Assembly (NCBI GenBank): GCA_946887045.1
Contig: CAMPKC010000003.1
Span: 62,001 to 126,000 of the forward strand
From: an uncultured Sphingobacteriaceae bacterium
GTDB lineage: Bacteria; Bacteroidota; Bacteroidia; Sphingobacteriales; Sphingobacteriaceae
Length of the DNA stretch: 64,000 nucleotides
Direction: 5' to 3'
Below, in pieces: positions 45,991 through 53,724 of the stretch. The notes under the pieces were generated by a model. It had not been told where the DNA came from. It worked only from the letters and a program-made list of their open reading frames with translations, and did no database searches. Numbering within the stretch: the first letter of the stretch is position 1; each line of letters opens with the position of its first letter. Position numbers and translations under genes: made by a program.

Positions 45991-46143
45991 AATTTCGCAA
46001 ACCGAATCAGTTCTAAAAATCCGGCGCTGCGTTTATATGAGACCGTTATGCAATTTTCTAACAATCCTCCTTTACTTCCCTCTGTTAATCCTGTCAACAT
46101 CATTGAAAAGCGTTATTGTTATAAACCATCGTAAATTTGAGAC

Positions 46144-46344
46144 GTGGAAAGGTTAACCATAAATGTTCCAGAAGATAAAAGCTTACTGGTTAAGCAAATT
46201 TTAAATGAGCTTGGAGTGATTACCCTGTCAGAAAAAAAAGTGAATAAATCAGACCTTAGAAAGCAGCTCGCTAATATTTCCGTTTGGCCTGATGACAACT
46301 TGAAGGTTTTTGCGAAAAATAGAAATTCATTTAGAAACTTTTAA
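46144..46344 (+). CDS. Small antitoxin-like protein
   Basis: A 66-aa frame with a GTG start: VERLTINVPEDKSLLVKQILNELGV, then a Lys-rich part ending RKQLANISVWPDDNLKVFAKN. The N-terminus looks like the ribbon or helix segment of small Bacteroidota antitoxin-type proteins, but no toxin follows on its strand. The convergent AbiEii gene ends 10 bases away. It may be an orphan antitoxin. Confidence 0.45.
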   Translation: MERLTINVPEDKSLLVKQILNELGVITLSEKKVNKSDLRKQLANISVWPDDNLKVFAKNRNSFRNF

Positions 46345-46353
46345 CTGGAGATA

Positions 46354-47310
46354 TTACAGCCGCCCAATAAGCTCCTCTAATCGTCCAATCACCTCATCAA
46401 AATCCGGTTGTCCTTTATAATACAAGGCTCTTGTAAGCTGATATCGTTTTCTGAATGCTGCACGTTGTTCTGGCTTGGAAAGTAAAAACGCCTCATTCTC
46501 CGCTATAGGAATCTCAAGATCTTTCTTTGGAAACCGGGTTTCTTTATGTGCTGTATACTCCGCAGTGCCAATGAAGTCTAATACCTGCGGATGTTCTAAA
46601 AGACAGTATACGTCGTAATATTGCCGCATATAGTTGGGCTTTTGCGTTCCATCTTCCTGTTCCTGGCGAAATTTAGTAGCAATGGTCTGTAGCTTTTCTA
46701 CAAACGTATAGCCGGGATGATAGCAACTAACATCCATTGCTCGGTTATCGACAATCTTGATAGATTCTGTTTCACTAGCTTTGTCATACGCCCATGAACT
46801 GATTGAGATACTTTGGTTAGGAGTTACTGTGTCAAATCCAGCTTCTAATAGAATACCTTCTTTAATGCCTTCTATTGAAGAGGTAGTGGTTTCATAGTGT
46901 AACCTGATGCCTCCGCTACGGTAATTTTCCGGGTCGTCAAAAGCCACGTCTCGTTCAACGGAAACAATACCGTCTATTTTAATCGTTTTAGCCAGCCAGT
47001 CATAAAAGTCTTTGCGGGCCTTAACATTATTAGGCTTGTTGTTTTTAGGATTCTCGTTGATTCCGAATTCCTTTGGAGGAGTAATATGAATATCAATATC
47101 TTCAGAAAAACGGTGTATTACTTTAAAGCCTTTGGACAGCGAGGTTCCGCCCTTTAGTTCAAAGCTAAATCCCTGGGCTTTCAGGCCGTACAAAACATGC
47201 ATCAGCCAGTAATCTTTTTCGATTAAAGTAGCCTGTATGCCCGACTCGTCTTCGAGTATCCGCAGTAACTCAGGGAAGTCTTTTCGGTCGTGCAAATAAC
47301 TAAGAGGCAT
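46354..47310 (-). CDS. AbiEii-family nucleotidyltransferase toxin
   Basis: A 318-aa AbiEii/AbiGii-type toxin with the nucleotidyltransferase motif FELKGGTSLSKGF and the acidic pair FSEDIDIHI about 15 residues later. TFVEKLQTIATKF is the family's middle motif. It is the toxin of a type IV toxin-antitoxin abortive-infection system and is thought to modify tRNA or nucleotides. Its start overlaps the upstream AbiEi gene by 11 bases, so the two are translationally coupled. Confidence 0.92.
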   Translation of the reverse strand: MPLSYLHDRKDFPELLRILEDESGIQATLIEKDYWLMHVLYGLKAQGFSFELKGGTSLSKGFKVIHRFSEDIDIHITPPKEFGINENPKNNKPNNVKARKDFYDWLAKTIKIDGIVSVERDVAFDDPENYRSGGIRLHYETTTSSIEGIKEGILLEAGFDTVTPNQSISISSWAYDKASETESIKIVDNRAMDVSCYHPGYTFVEKLQTIATKFRQEQEDGTQKPNYMRQYYDVYCLLEHPQVLDFIGTAEYTAHKETRFPKKDLEIPIAENEAFLLSKPEQRAAFRKRYQLTRALYYKGQPDFDEVIGRLEELIGRL

Positions 47311-47896
47311 CCTGTTTAATTGGGGACTCTAATAATGGCGTTAATATTTTCTTTGCCTTTGCAGTTCCGTACTGAGACACATAGCGTTTCAACTTTTTGG
47401 TGTCCATGGTACGAACCTTTAAAGCTATGTTTTTTAATACTTCTGTCGGGTCTTCGGCAAGAGTTTCAAGGTTATTTACCAGGTCAACCAACAGGAATTC
47501 TTTGGTTACTTTACTCGGAAAATGTGGTTTCATGCGAAAGCTGAATTTCCTGTTTCCCAGTTTGAATTCACCGTGCCTTTTGTGATTGTATACGGTTCTC
47601 TCGTTATATAACTGCGTAGTACCAACCCCTAAACTATTATAGGAGCTTGGCGAAGTAAGCAAGAACCTGTCATCTTTAAGAAAGCTTCGTATTAAGACAT
47701 CTTCCTCCGGTGGAGTTTTGCCGAAGGCGCTTAATTTGGGGTAATAGTATAAACCCTGAGAAAGTTTTTGAAGGGTATTTTCCTCAACCAGAGCATCAAG
47801 ATGCCGATCAACTGATTTAGACCATTTGGCTAAATCATCCCGCCGATACACCTGACCTCTTTTAAGATGCCTTTTTAATTCTTCAAGTCTGTTCAT
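47300..47896 (-). CDS. AbiEi-family antitoxin (DUF6088 type)
   Basis: A 198-aa antitoxin and DNA-binding autoregulator of the AbiE pair. The N-terminal winged helix is RGQVYRRDDLAKWSKSVDRHLDALVEENTLQKLSQGLYYYP, followed by the family segment LTSPSSYNSLGVGTTQLYNERTVYNHKRHG. It is transcribed first, ahead of the toxin. The promoter must lie in the 440 bases up to 48340. Confidence 0.88.
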   Translation of the reverse strand: MNRLEELKRHLKRGQVYRRDDLAKWSKSVDRHLDALVEENTLQKLSQGLYYYPKLSAFGKTPPEEDVLIRSFLKDDRFLLTSPSSYNSLGVGTTQLYNERTVYNHKRHGEFKLGNRKFSFRMKPHFPSKVTKEFLLVDLVNNLETLAEDPTEVLKNIALKVRTMDTKKLKRYVSQYGTAKAKKILTPLLESPIKQDAS

Positions 47897-48125
47897 GCTT
47901 TCTTTAGTACAAAAATAGTGCTAATACTTTACAAAGTGTAAATATTTTTATTTAAAATTCATGCAATATTTAGGTGTATCTATCTCGTAGTAAGATGATA
48001 AACTAGTATGTTGATATAACTGTAATTTTCACGAGTCCTCAAGAGATAAGAGTACATACCTCTTTAAAAAAACTCATACACCATCCCATTTCTTTGTTAA
48101 GCCGCTCTCCTCCTAAGTGCATGAA

Positions 48126-48309
48126 CCTGTCAAGAGAACATGGAATAAATCGGACTGACGAAGGAAGGAGAATTTATGCCGTGAAAGCTCTTGACGGGTG
48201 AAATAAACGTGAGACCTTCGCTTCTCAAAGAATGGGGTTAATTTCTGATGATTATTAGATAGCGAAAAACCACATACCTCCGGTATAAGGTGTGAAGAAT
48301 CTATCTAAT
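48126..48309. other. Structured non-coding region upstream of the mobilization genes
   Basis: CCTGTCAAGAG (48126-48136) pairs with CTCTTGACGGG (48188-48198) over a 51-base loop. Then ATTAGATAG (48254-48262) pairs with CTATCTAAT (48301-48309) around nested CACA..TACC / GGTA..TGTG arms. No frame of note crosses it. It may be an RNA gene, a leader or part of a transfer origin. Confidence 0.45.
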
Positions 48310-48340
48310 GCTTTCTCAACTTCGAACTAAAATTCGAACT

Positions 48341-48656
48341 ATGGAAAAGACAAATAACACTACTATCTCAAACCTGCATGCTCCGGTTTTTCGAGATCAA
48401 ATCTTAACTGTTTCGCATCGATATCAAAGAGCTCCTTGAGCGACAACCATCAGCACAATCCAAGTTGCAGAAGCAGTGGCTTAAAGCTTTTGAAATAAGA
48501 AAGCTTCTAAGACTGTCAGCGGGAAAGCTTCAATATTTGAGGGATCAGGGCGTCATCCCATTCAAGAAGTTGGGGAACGTTACTTATTACGATCTGGAAA
48601 AGATTCAGGACCTGATGGAAGATGAGGGCTTTAAACAGAAGTTGAGATTGGCATGA
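48341..48656 (+). pseudogene. Frameshifted helix-turn-helix protein of mobile-element type
   Basis: ATG 48341 opens a frame ending NLHAPVFRDQILTVSHRYQ at a TGA (48437). The frame shifted by one, open from 48408, reads FRIDIKELLERQPSAQSK, then KQWLKAFEIRKLLRLSAGKLQ and YLRDQGVIPFKKLGNVTYYDLEKIQDL. Its relative at 17991 has the two halves joined (ILTTDDLQEFRVQLLEDFERLL, then KKWLKSFEV), so one indel near 48408-48425 broke this gene. A shortened 63-aa protein from TTG 48465 would keep the DNA-binding part. Its stop overlaps the next gene's ATG. Confidence 0.65.
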
Positions 48657-48901
48657 AGAAGAGAAAGGCCCGAAAGAGGATTTCGCCGGAAAAGCCGGTA
48701 CACAAAGTTTCTGGTCCAGCTGGATTCGGGTATCAGGTTCCTCCGGACTTTGATTCAGTACATATTTACTTTAATCAAAAAGGTTACGCGAAAACCGCCG
48801 GGAACTTTTACCAGCACTTTGATGAACTGGGATGGCTGACCAAAACAAAAACTGGAAGGTCCTGGCTACCGACTGGATATTCGACTATTCACAATCAGTG
48901 A
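48653..48901 (+). CDS. Small mobilization-region protein of unknown function
   Basis: An 82-aa basic protein overlapping the helix-turn-helix frame by four bases (ATGA). The second half, GYAKTAGNFYQHFDELGWLTKTKTGRSWLP, resembles the C-terminal FYxHYxxxGW...W segment found in several Bacteroidota mobile-element and replication-associated proteins. Its role is unknown. It lies just before the candidate transfer origin. Confidence 0.6.
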   Translation: MKKRKARKRISPEKPVHKVSGPAGFGYQVPPDFDSVHIYFNQKGYAKTAGNFYQHFDELGWLTKTKTGRSWLPTGYSTIHNQ

Positions 48902-48965
48902 AACTCGCCCAAAGCAAATTAGAAAACATCATATGAAAATTATAAAGGAGAGGAGACTGCCCTTC

Positions 48966-49122
48966 TTGGAAGCAGTCAGCAAGATGTACCATTGTGATAC
49001 AACGGATCTTGCCCTTCGGGAGAAGCCCCGATTTTCGGGCTTCAGCAAGATGTACGTTTGTCATACAAACGAATCTTGCACCTCCTTCCAAAGTCAGTCG
49101 GAGGATGATTAAAAATCCTCCG
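48966..49122. other. Candidate transfer origin (oriT): nested inverted repeats before mobC
   Basis: An outer pair TTGGAAG (48966) / CTTCCAA (49085) encloses two tandem hairpins of the same design, GCAAGAT...ATCTTGC, at 48979-49012 and 49045-49079. Between them lies GAAGCCC (49022) / GGGCTTC (49037). CGGAGGAT (49099) / ATCCTCCG (49115) follows. The second GCAAGAT hairpin has a perfect inner stem CGTTTGT/ACAAACG. Such arrays right upstream of mobC are what an oriT looks like; the nick site is not identified. Confidence 0.55.
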
Positions 49123-49149
49123 AAGTTGGATTTTTTAAAGATCTAGCTT

Positions 49150-49575
49150 ATGAAACAAAAAGAGGAAAATCGTGCAAGGCGAATGATTGTTCGCCTGAAT
49201 ATTGAGGAGCATGAAAGGCTTGATAAAAGATTTAAAAAGACAACCTGCAGATGTCTCAGTGAATATGTTCGAAACGTTTTATTTAACAAGCCAGTCACTG
49301 TCTATTACAGGAATCAATCCATGGACAACTGGTTTGAAGAATTAATACTACTTAGGAACGAACTCAATTCCATCGGTATCAATTTTAACCAGGCTGTGCG
49401 TAAGCTCAACAGCGTGAGTGGAATGCCTGAATCCCACAAATGGCAAACCATGCTAACTGTTTTACGCGATGAGCTGGAACCATCGATCAGAAACATCAAA
49501 GACCGGATGGATGTATATTCCGAGATTTGGTTGGAGGGCGTTGCTAAGCAAGTTAAAAGTACTACTACTGACTGA
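49150..49575 (+). CDS. mobC: MobC-like relaxosome accessory protein
   Basis: A 141-aa mobilization protein: RARRMIVRLNIEEHERLDKRFKKTTCRCLSEYVRNVLF is the ribbon-helix-helix DNA-binding part, and LRNELNSIGINFNQAVRKLNSV is the MobC signature. It would bind oriT and help the relaxase nick it. In intact elements a relaxase gene follows, usually overlapping. Here 200 non-coding bases and then a radC-like gene follow, so the relaxase has been lost. Confidence 0.88.
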   Translation: MKQKEENRARRMIVRLNIEEHERLDKRFKKTTCRCLSEYVRNVLFNKPVTVYYRNQSMDNWFEELILLRNELNSIGINFNQAVRKLNSVSGMPESHKWQTMLTVLRDELEPSIRNIKDRMDVYSEIWLEGVAKQVKSTTTD

Positions 49576-49776
49576 TACCTAATTCGCAGAGCTAAACACA
49601 GTTCTTCATTAATCATTAGCACCAAGTTAGGCCAAGGGCTGCTGTGGCGGGCAAAAGCTTCCGGCATAAACCCGCTTGCCCTGGCTCTTGCCCATTTATT
49701 CCTTTTCCTTTTGCCCTTGATTGCCCTCAGCCTGCTGAAGCGCCATGATTAATTCATTAACCTCAAATCATCAATT

Positions 49777-50247
49777 ATGGAAAAGCTTCAATCTCAAATT
49801 TCATTGTTCCAGGTAGCAGAAATCAATGTGACTTACAAACCAAAGTTCAAAGCTTCAGAAAGACCGACAATCTCTAGTTCTAAAGACGTTTATAATATCC
49901 TATACCAAAACTGGGATACTAATAAACTAGAGCTACTCGAACAATTTAAAGTGCTTTTGCTGAACAGGGCAAACAAAGTATTAGGGATATTCGAAGTATC
50001 TACCGGTGGCATGGCCGGAACTGTTGCCGATCCCAAGCTTATCTTTTCAACCGCATTAAAAGGTTGCGCGAGTTCAATTATACTCAGCCACAATCATCCT
50101 TCAGGTAATTTAAAACCTAGCCAGGCTGACGTTAATCTAACAAGAAAGATAAAAGATGGAGGAAGCTTACTTGATATTGCGGTGCTTGACCATGTGATTA
50201 TTACCTCCGAAAGTTATTATTCATTTGCAGATGAAGGGCTCTTGTAG
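49777..50247 (+). CDS. RadC-like JAB/MPN-domain protein
   Basis: A 156-aa protein holding only the MPN(+) domain of RadC: ILSHNHPSGNLKPSQADVNLTRKI is the metal-binding HxH...SxxD motif, followed by LDIAVLDHVIITSESYYSFADEGLL. The N-terminal helix-hairpin-helix of chromosomal RadC is absent, as is usual for the copies on Bacteroidota integrative elements. Its function is unknown despite the DNA-repair name. Confidence 0.9.
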   Translation: MEKLQSQISLFQVAEINVTYKPKFKASERPTISSSKDVYNILYQNWDTNKLELLEQFKVLLLNRANKVLGIFEVSTGGMAGTVADPKLIFSTALKGCASSIILSHNHPSGNLKPSQADVNLTRKIKDGGSLLDIAVLDHVIITSESYYSFADEGLL

Positions 50248-50294
50248 CCCTCCATCGCTTTGTAATCGTTGACTAAGAACTCGATTTCGCCAGC

Positions 50295-51218
50295 CTACTG
50301 GTGCTCGTCTAGCCAATGAATGATATTCAAAAGAAATTGCGCGTTCTGCTTAGCGTCAGGATGGTTCATGCCTCTTTTCAAACTAGTTATTCCTTCTAGC
50401 TGTGCGGCAAACGCAGCGCCCTCTGCGAATAAGACAACCCTTCCTTTACCATATTTTAGAATTGCTCCATTTGCATAATTCAAACCTGATACTCTTGGAG
50501 TGGATTCTAAAATCGGACGGTCGACATCCGAAACCTTTACCGGGATATATATATTATACTCTTCACCTAAAGAGGAAATAATCTCTGCTTCGCGCGGTGC
50601 GGTAAAACCCGTACCACCCCATATCCTAATGCTATCGATTTTCGCACCAGGGACATTTGTTATTGTGCTGGATTTTAAGTTATTTCTCTTCAAAGAAAAT
50701 ATCTCAGGCCGATCATCTTTCCTGATCGCAAAGCCATCAATTAGATTGAAGCCAAATTTTTTGGCCAAGGCATTTACCGAGCCCGAATGAGCCTTATGAT
50801 CGGTGATGATAAATAAGCGTCCCCCTTTGTCTACCCATTGGTGAATAGCATTAATCTCTTTATCGCTAAAGACGGAGGTGGCCGGATGGTCCCAGTCCAT
50901 CGGGGCGTAGATCGCGTTGGCGGTTACATAAATTTTGGTATCTCCTAATACAGCAGCAGTAATTTCAGTCCTTACAGGCCGCAGGGTATATCCGTCGGAA
51001 GACAACAACTTGTTAAATGTGTAATAGGTGCCTTTCAGGATATGGACATTGTTGTGATGCTCATCAAAGCAAATTACAGGGCCTTTTCCAAGTGCGTACT
51101 GGGGTTTAGGAATTTGAAAATGATAGCTGGTGTCGGAAACTTGCTGAGCGGCTGATGAGAAGGGAAGCGCTGTTGATAGAATCATCAAAAGCGATATGAT
51201 GCAATAGTTTCTGTTCAT
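50295..51218 (-). CDS. Secreted DUF4350-like protein
   Basis: A 307-aa protein with a signal peptide (LLMILSTALPFSSAAQ). The body resembles DUF4350/glutamine-amidotransferase-like domains (VICFDEHHNNVHILKGTYYTF, INAIHQWVDKGGRLFIITDH, GKGRVVLFAEGAAFAAQ). No catalytic Cys is evident, so it is likely a binding or structural version of the fold. It is the last gene of a minus-strand group with a small secreted protein and a membrane-bound AraC regulator. Confidence 0.7.
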   Translation of the reverse strand: MNRNYCIISLLMILSTALPFSSAAQQVSDTSYHFQIPKPQYALGKGPVICFDEHHNNVHILKGTYYTFNKLLSSDGYTLRPVRTEITAAVLGDTKIYVTANAIYAPMDWDHPATSVFSDKEINAIHQWVDKGGRLFIITDHKAHSGSVNALAKKFGFNLIDGFAIRKDDRPEIFSLKRNNLKSSTITNVPGAKIDSIRIWGGTGFTAPREAEIISSLGEEYNIYIPVKVSDVDRPILESTPRVSGLNYANGAILKYGKGRVVLFAEGAAFAAQLEGITSLKRGMNHPDAKQNAQFLLNIIHWLDEHQ

Positions 51219-51241
51219 CTTACTTTTTATAGAGGATTATC

Positions 51242-51913
51242 TTACGGTAGTTTATTCCACTCATCATTCTGAAAACATATTAGGCGGGTGATCTTATCGC
51301 CTTCTTCGATAAATTGTATTGGAAATTTTAACTCTTTGTTATAAAAGTCAATTTCGGACAGTGGAGAAAATTGCATTGTCTTCCCGCTCCAGAGTTCCTT
51401 TAAAACAATAGCATTATCAGTTGCGGCGATTTCGAACAATCGTTTTGGATCTTTCTTAAATTGATATTTACCCTCCAGGCGCTTAAGTTTATCATGGGGC
51501 ACTATAGCCACTTTGCCTGGATTATAATCGACCTTCTTGAGTATGAGGCGATTTAAAATTTTTAATGCAACTATCTTCCCAGAATCATCTTTCATGAATT
51601 CACCCTTATATTCTTCATCTCTCGACTCGAAAACCAATGGTGACTTTTTTAGAAGGACATATTGTTTTCCATCCCATTGCTGTTTTGCGATTAAACCATT
51701 ATCGCGGTTCACAATTTCGAGATAGGCCACATTGTTGGGCAATCGGTAGAAGCCTTGGAGGTAATTTAAAGCAGTATCAAGAAGCACAGCTTGTACCTTT
51801 CGCCGATTTGCTTGCGCAGGAGAGGTTAGTAAACTTGCAGATAGCACCGCCGCACTAAGTAACAGTGTTCCATACAATCTTAATTTTAAGTAATACGTTT
51901 TCATTGAACTCAT
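51242..51913 (-). CDS. Secreted DUF3471-like protein
   Basis: A 223-aa secreted protein with a signal peptide (TLLLSAAVLSASLLTSPAQA). It contains two repeats that begin with a YLQGFYRLPNNVAYLEI or LEGKYQFKKDPKRLFEI pattern, as in the C-terminal accessory domains (DUF3471-like) of beta-lactamase-related proteins. It lacks the enzyme domain. Its function is unknown. It lies 23 bases upstream of the DUF4350-like gene. Confidence 0.65.
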   Translation of the reverse strand: MSSMKTYYLKLRLYGTLLLSAAVLSASLLTSPAQANRRKVQAVLLDTALNYLQGFYRLPNNVAYLEIVNRDNGLIAKQQWDGKQYVLLKKSPLVFESRDEEYKGEFMKDDSGKIVALKILNRLILKKVDYNPGKVAIVPHDKLKRLEGKYQFKKDPKRLFEIAATDNAIVLKELWSGKTMQFSPLSEIDFYNKELKFPIQFIEEGDKITRLICFQNDEWNKLP

Positions 51914-52021
51914 AATTTTAGTTGTTTATGAGACAATGATACGTTCGCACAGGCCGGGTTACGTTCGTGTGGATACAGTTGAACACCTTTCCGGTCAAAG
52001 CATCTGAATGTGAGATTCTAC

Positions 52022-53131
52022 TTAACTATTCGTCTTTTCAGGCTTCAGGAATTCAGTGGGTGTTTGGCCGGTCAGCCTCTTAAATGTGGTATTGAATGTA
52101 GTTTTTGAGTTAAACCCTGCACGAATAGCGATTCCAACCATATCCAGGTGCCTGTGCTGTTCGGACAGGAGGATCTTCTTGGCTTCGGCTATCCTCATTT
52201 CATTAATAAGACTGTAGAAATTCTTGCTAAACCCATTATTAATTACATAAGACAACTCATGAATACCGACACCAACCTCCTTGCTTAATGCAGGTAAAGT
52301 CAGAGTAGGATCTAAAAATAACTGCTTACTTTCCAGTGCTAAGAGTACCTTATTCTTCAGTTCATCTACCTGATCAGTACTCAGCCTTTCTGAACTTTTC
52401 TTCTCGTGTATGACGGATTGGACCTGCGGCAAATCCGATGCTATAATAGGGTATAAAATCCGCTGCTTCAGAGAATAGAAAGCGATATAAAAGATACCTG
52501 CGCTGTACAAAACAAGCGTTAGCGCCGAGATTGTGCCATTATTATGCGCTGCGATCCTTATTATAAGTAACACAATGGTACCGAGTAAAAGATGTTTGAC
52601 CCAGAAAAGGTCTATATTTTCAATGTTAGATGAAATCAATCGTATATTTTTCGAGTGAGAGTTTATTAGTTTGAATGATAAGAGCCAGTATATAATAGCT
52701 TGCAAAATTGAGAAGTAACGAAAGAAAAAGCCTAATGAAGCCGATAATTCTACTGCTGGTTGAGCGCTGAAAAAACGCGGAGTTATAAATAAGAAAGAGA
52801 ATATTACAAACCCTGCCATCGGAATAAAATGTGCCAGTATTATCGGTGACTTTTTCCCAGGATTTACGAAATATAGAAGAGCGATATAAAAGCATGGAGC
52901 GAGCGCCCATCTGCTGAGTTCAAGACCGTGAACAAACGCCGGCGATTGTTCAGCCAGACCTGTTTTCTCCATAAATTGTTGAAACAGCGCGAGAGCCAAA
53001 AAAAGATAAAATGCGCCCAGCCATCTGTTCGCCAGAGTATTCACTCCGGTGAAATTGAATAAAAGGAGTACTGAAAGGAGACAGAGACTCCCCGCTGAAA
53101 CGGAGAAAAGTGAATATATTACCTCCCACAT
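52022..53131 (-). CDS. Membrane-anchored AraC-type regulator
   Basis: A 369-aa protein with seven hydrophobic helices in residues 1 to about 215 and a C-terminal AraC DNA-binding domain (LTLPALSKEVGVGIHELSYVINNGF, VGIAIRAGFNSKTTFNTTFKRLTGQTPTEFLK). This is a one-component membrane sensor type common in Bacteroidota. It probably regulates the two secreted proteins downstream. The signal is unknown. Confidence 0.88.
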   Translation of the reverse strand: MWEVIYSLFSVSAGSLCLLSVLLLFNFTGVNTLANRWLGAFYLFLALALFQQFMEKTGLAEQSPAFVHGLELSRWALAPCFYIALLYFVNPGKKSPIILAHFIPMAGFVIFSFLFITPRFFSAQPAVELSASLGFFFRYFSILQAIIYWLLSFKLINSHSKNIRLISSNIENIDLFWVKHLLLGTIVLLIIRIAAHNNGTISALTLVLYSAGIFYIAFYSLKQRILYPIIASDLPQVQSVIHEKKSSERLSTDQVDELKNKVLLALESKQLFLDPTLTLPALSKEVGVGIHELSYVINNGFSKNFYSLINEMRIAEAKKILLSEQHRHLDMVGIAIRAGFNSKTTFNTTFKRLTGQTPTEFLKPEKTNS

Positions 53132-53724
53132 ACCGTCATTTTCATTTTCTCGAGTATTTGCAAATTATAAATTCCAGATTGTACGCCTATCTAACCATAC
53201 TTGAAAAGTAGGCAATTTAAAAAATATGGGCAAGACATTAAAGACTAAAAGCCCCTTCATCCACCACCCTGGTATTTCGTGCCACCTTCTATAAAGTAGA
53301 GAGTCGTGGAATTGAAAGGCTTTTGTTGATAATTCACATCGCTATAGATTAAGGCTCACCAATATTAAGGCAGATAGCCGCTTTTGATGTTCCAATGTAT
53401 CCATTTGAACAACATATTAGAATGTAGGTAACCATATTAGGTCGTATCTCTTTCATTCATTTTGGCTTTTGTATCGGCAAAGGTAAACCGCTGCGGCAGG
53501 CAAGGCCGAGCCCTTCGGGTTTGGGCCAGAAAATCTCCACACCTCCGCTTTGCTCCGGGTAGTATTTTCATAGCCGCAAAGTCTTGCCTCGCCAGGCCGG
53601 CGCTCATTTTTTTTGCCTCTACCAAAAGCCAAAAGGGACGTGTGCAAAGATGGTTGACTAAGGATCGAGAGATAGCACCAGAATTTCAATCGCACTGTTA
53701 AATAGAGAATGATATCTGTACCAA
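53132..53724. other. Non-coding stretch with a GC-rich block
   Basis: No supportable gene. Bases 53480-53640 are clearly richer in G+C than the surroundings (for example CCGCTGCGGCAGGCAAGGCC). The frames there lack family features. It is probably inherited from a different mobile element. The AraC promoter lies at its left edge. Confidence 0.5.

Noticed and set aside
45930..46060. Integron attC-like site (imperfect hairpin followed by GCGTTTATATG..CCGTTATGC)
   Set aside because: The core boxes do not fit the attC consensus and there is no integron integrase or repeated array in the window.
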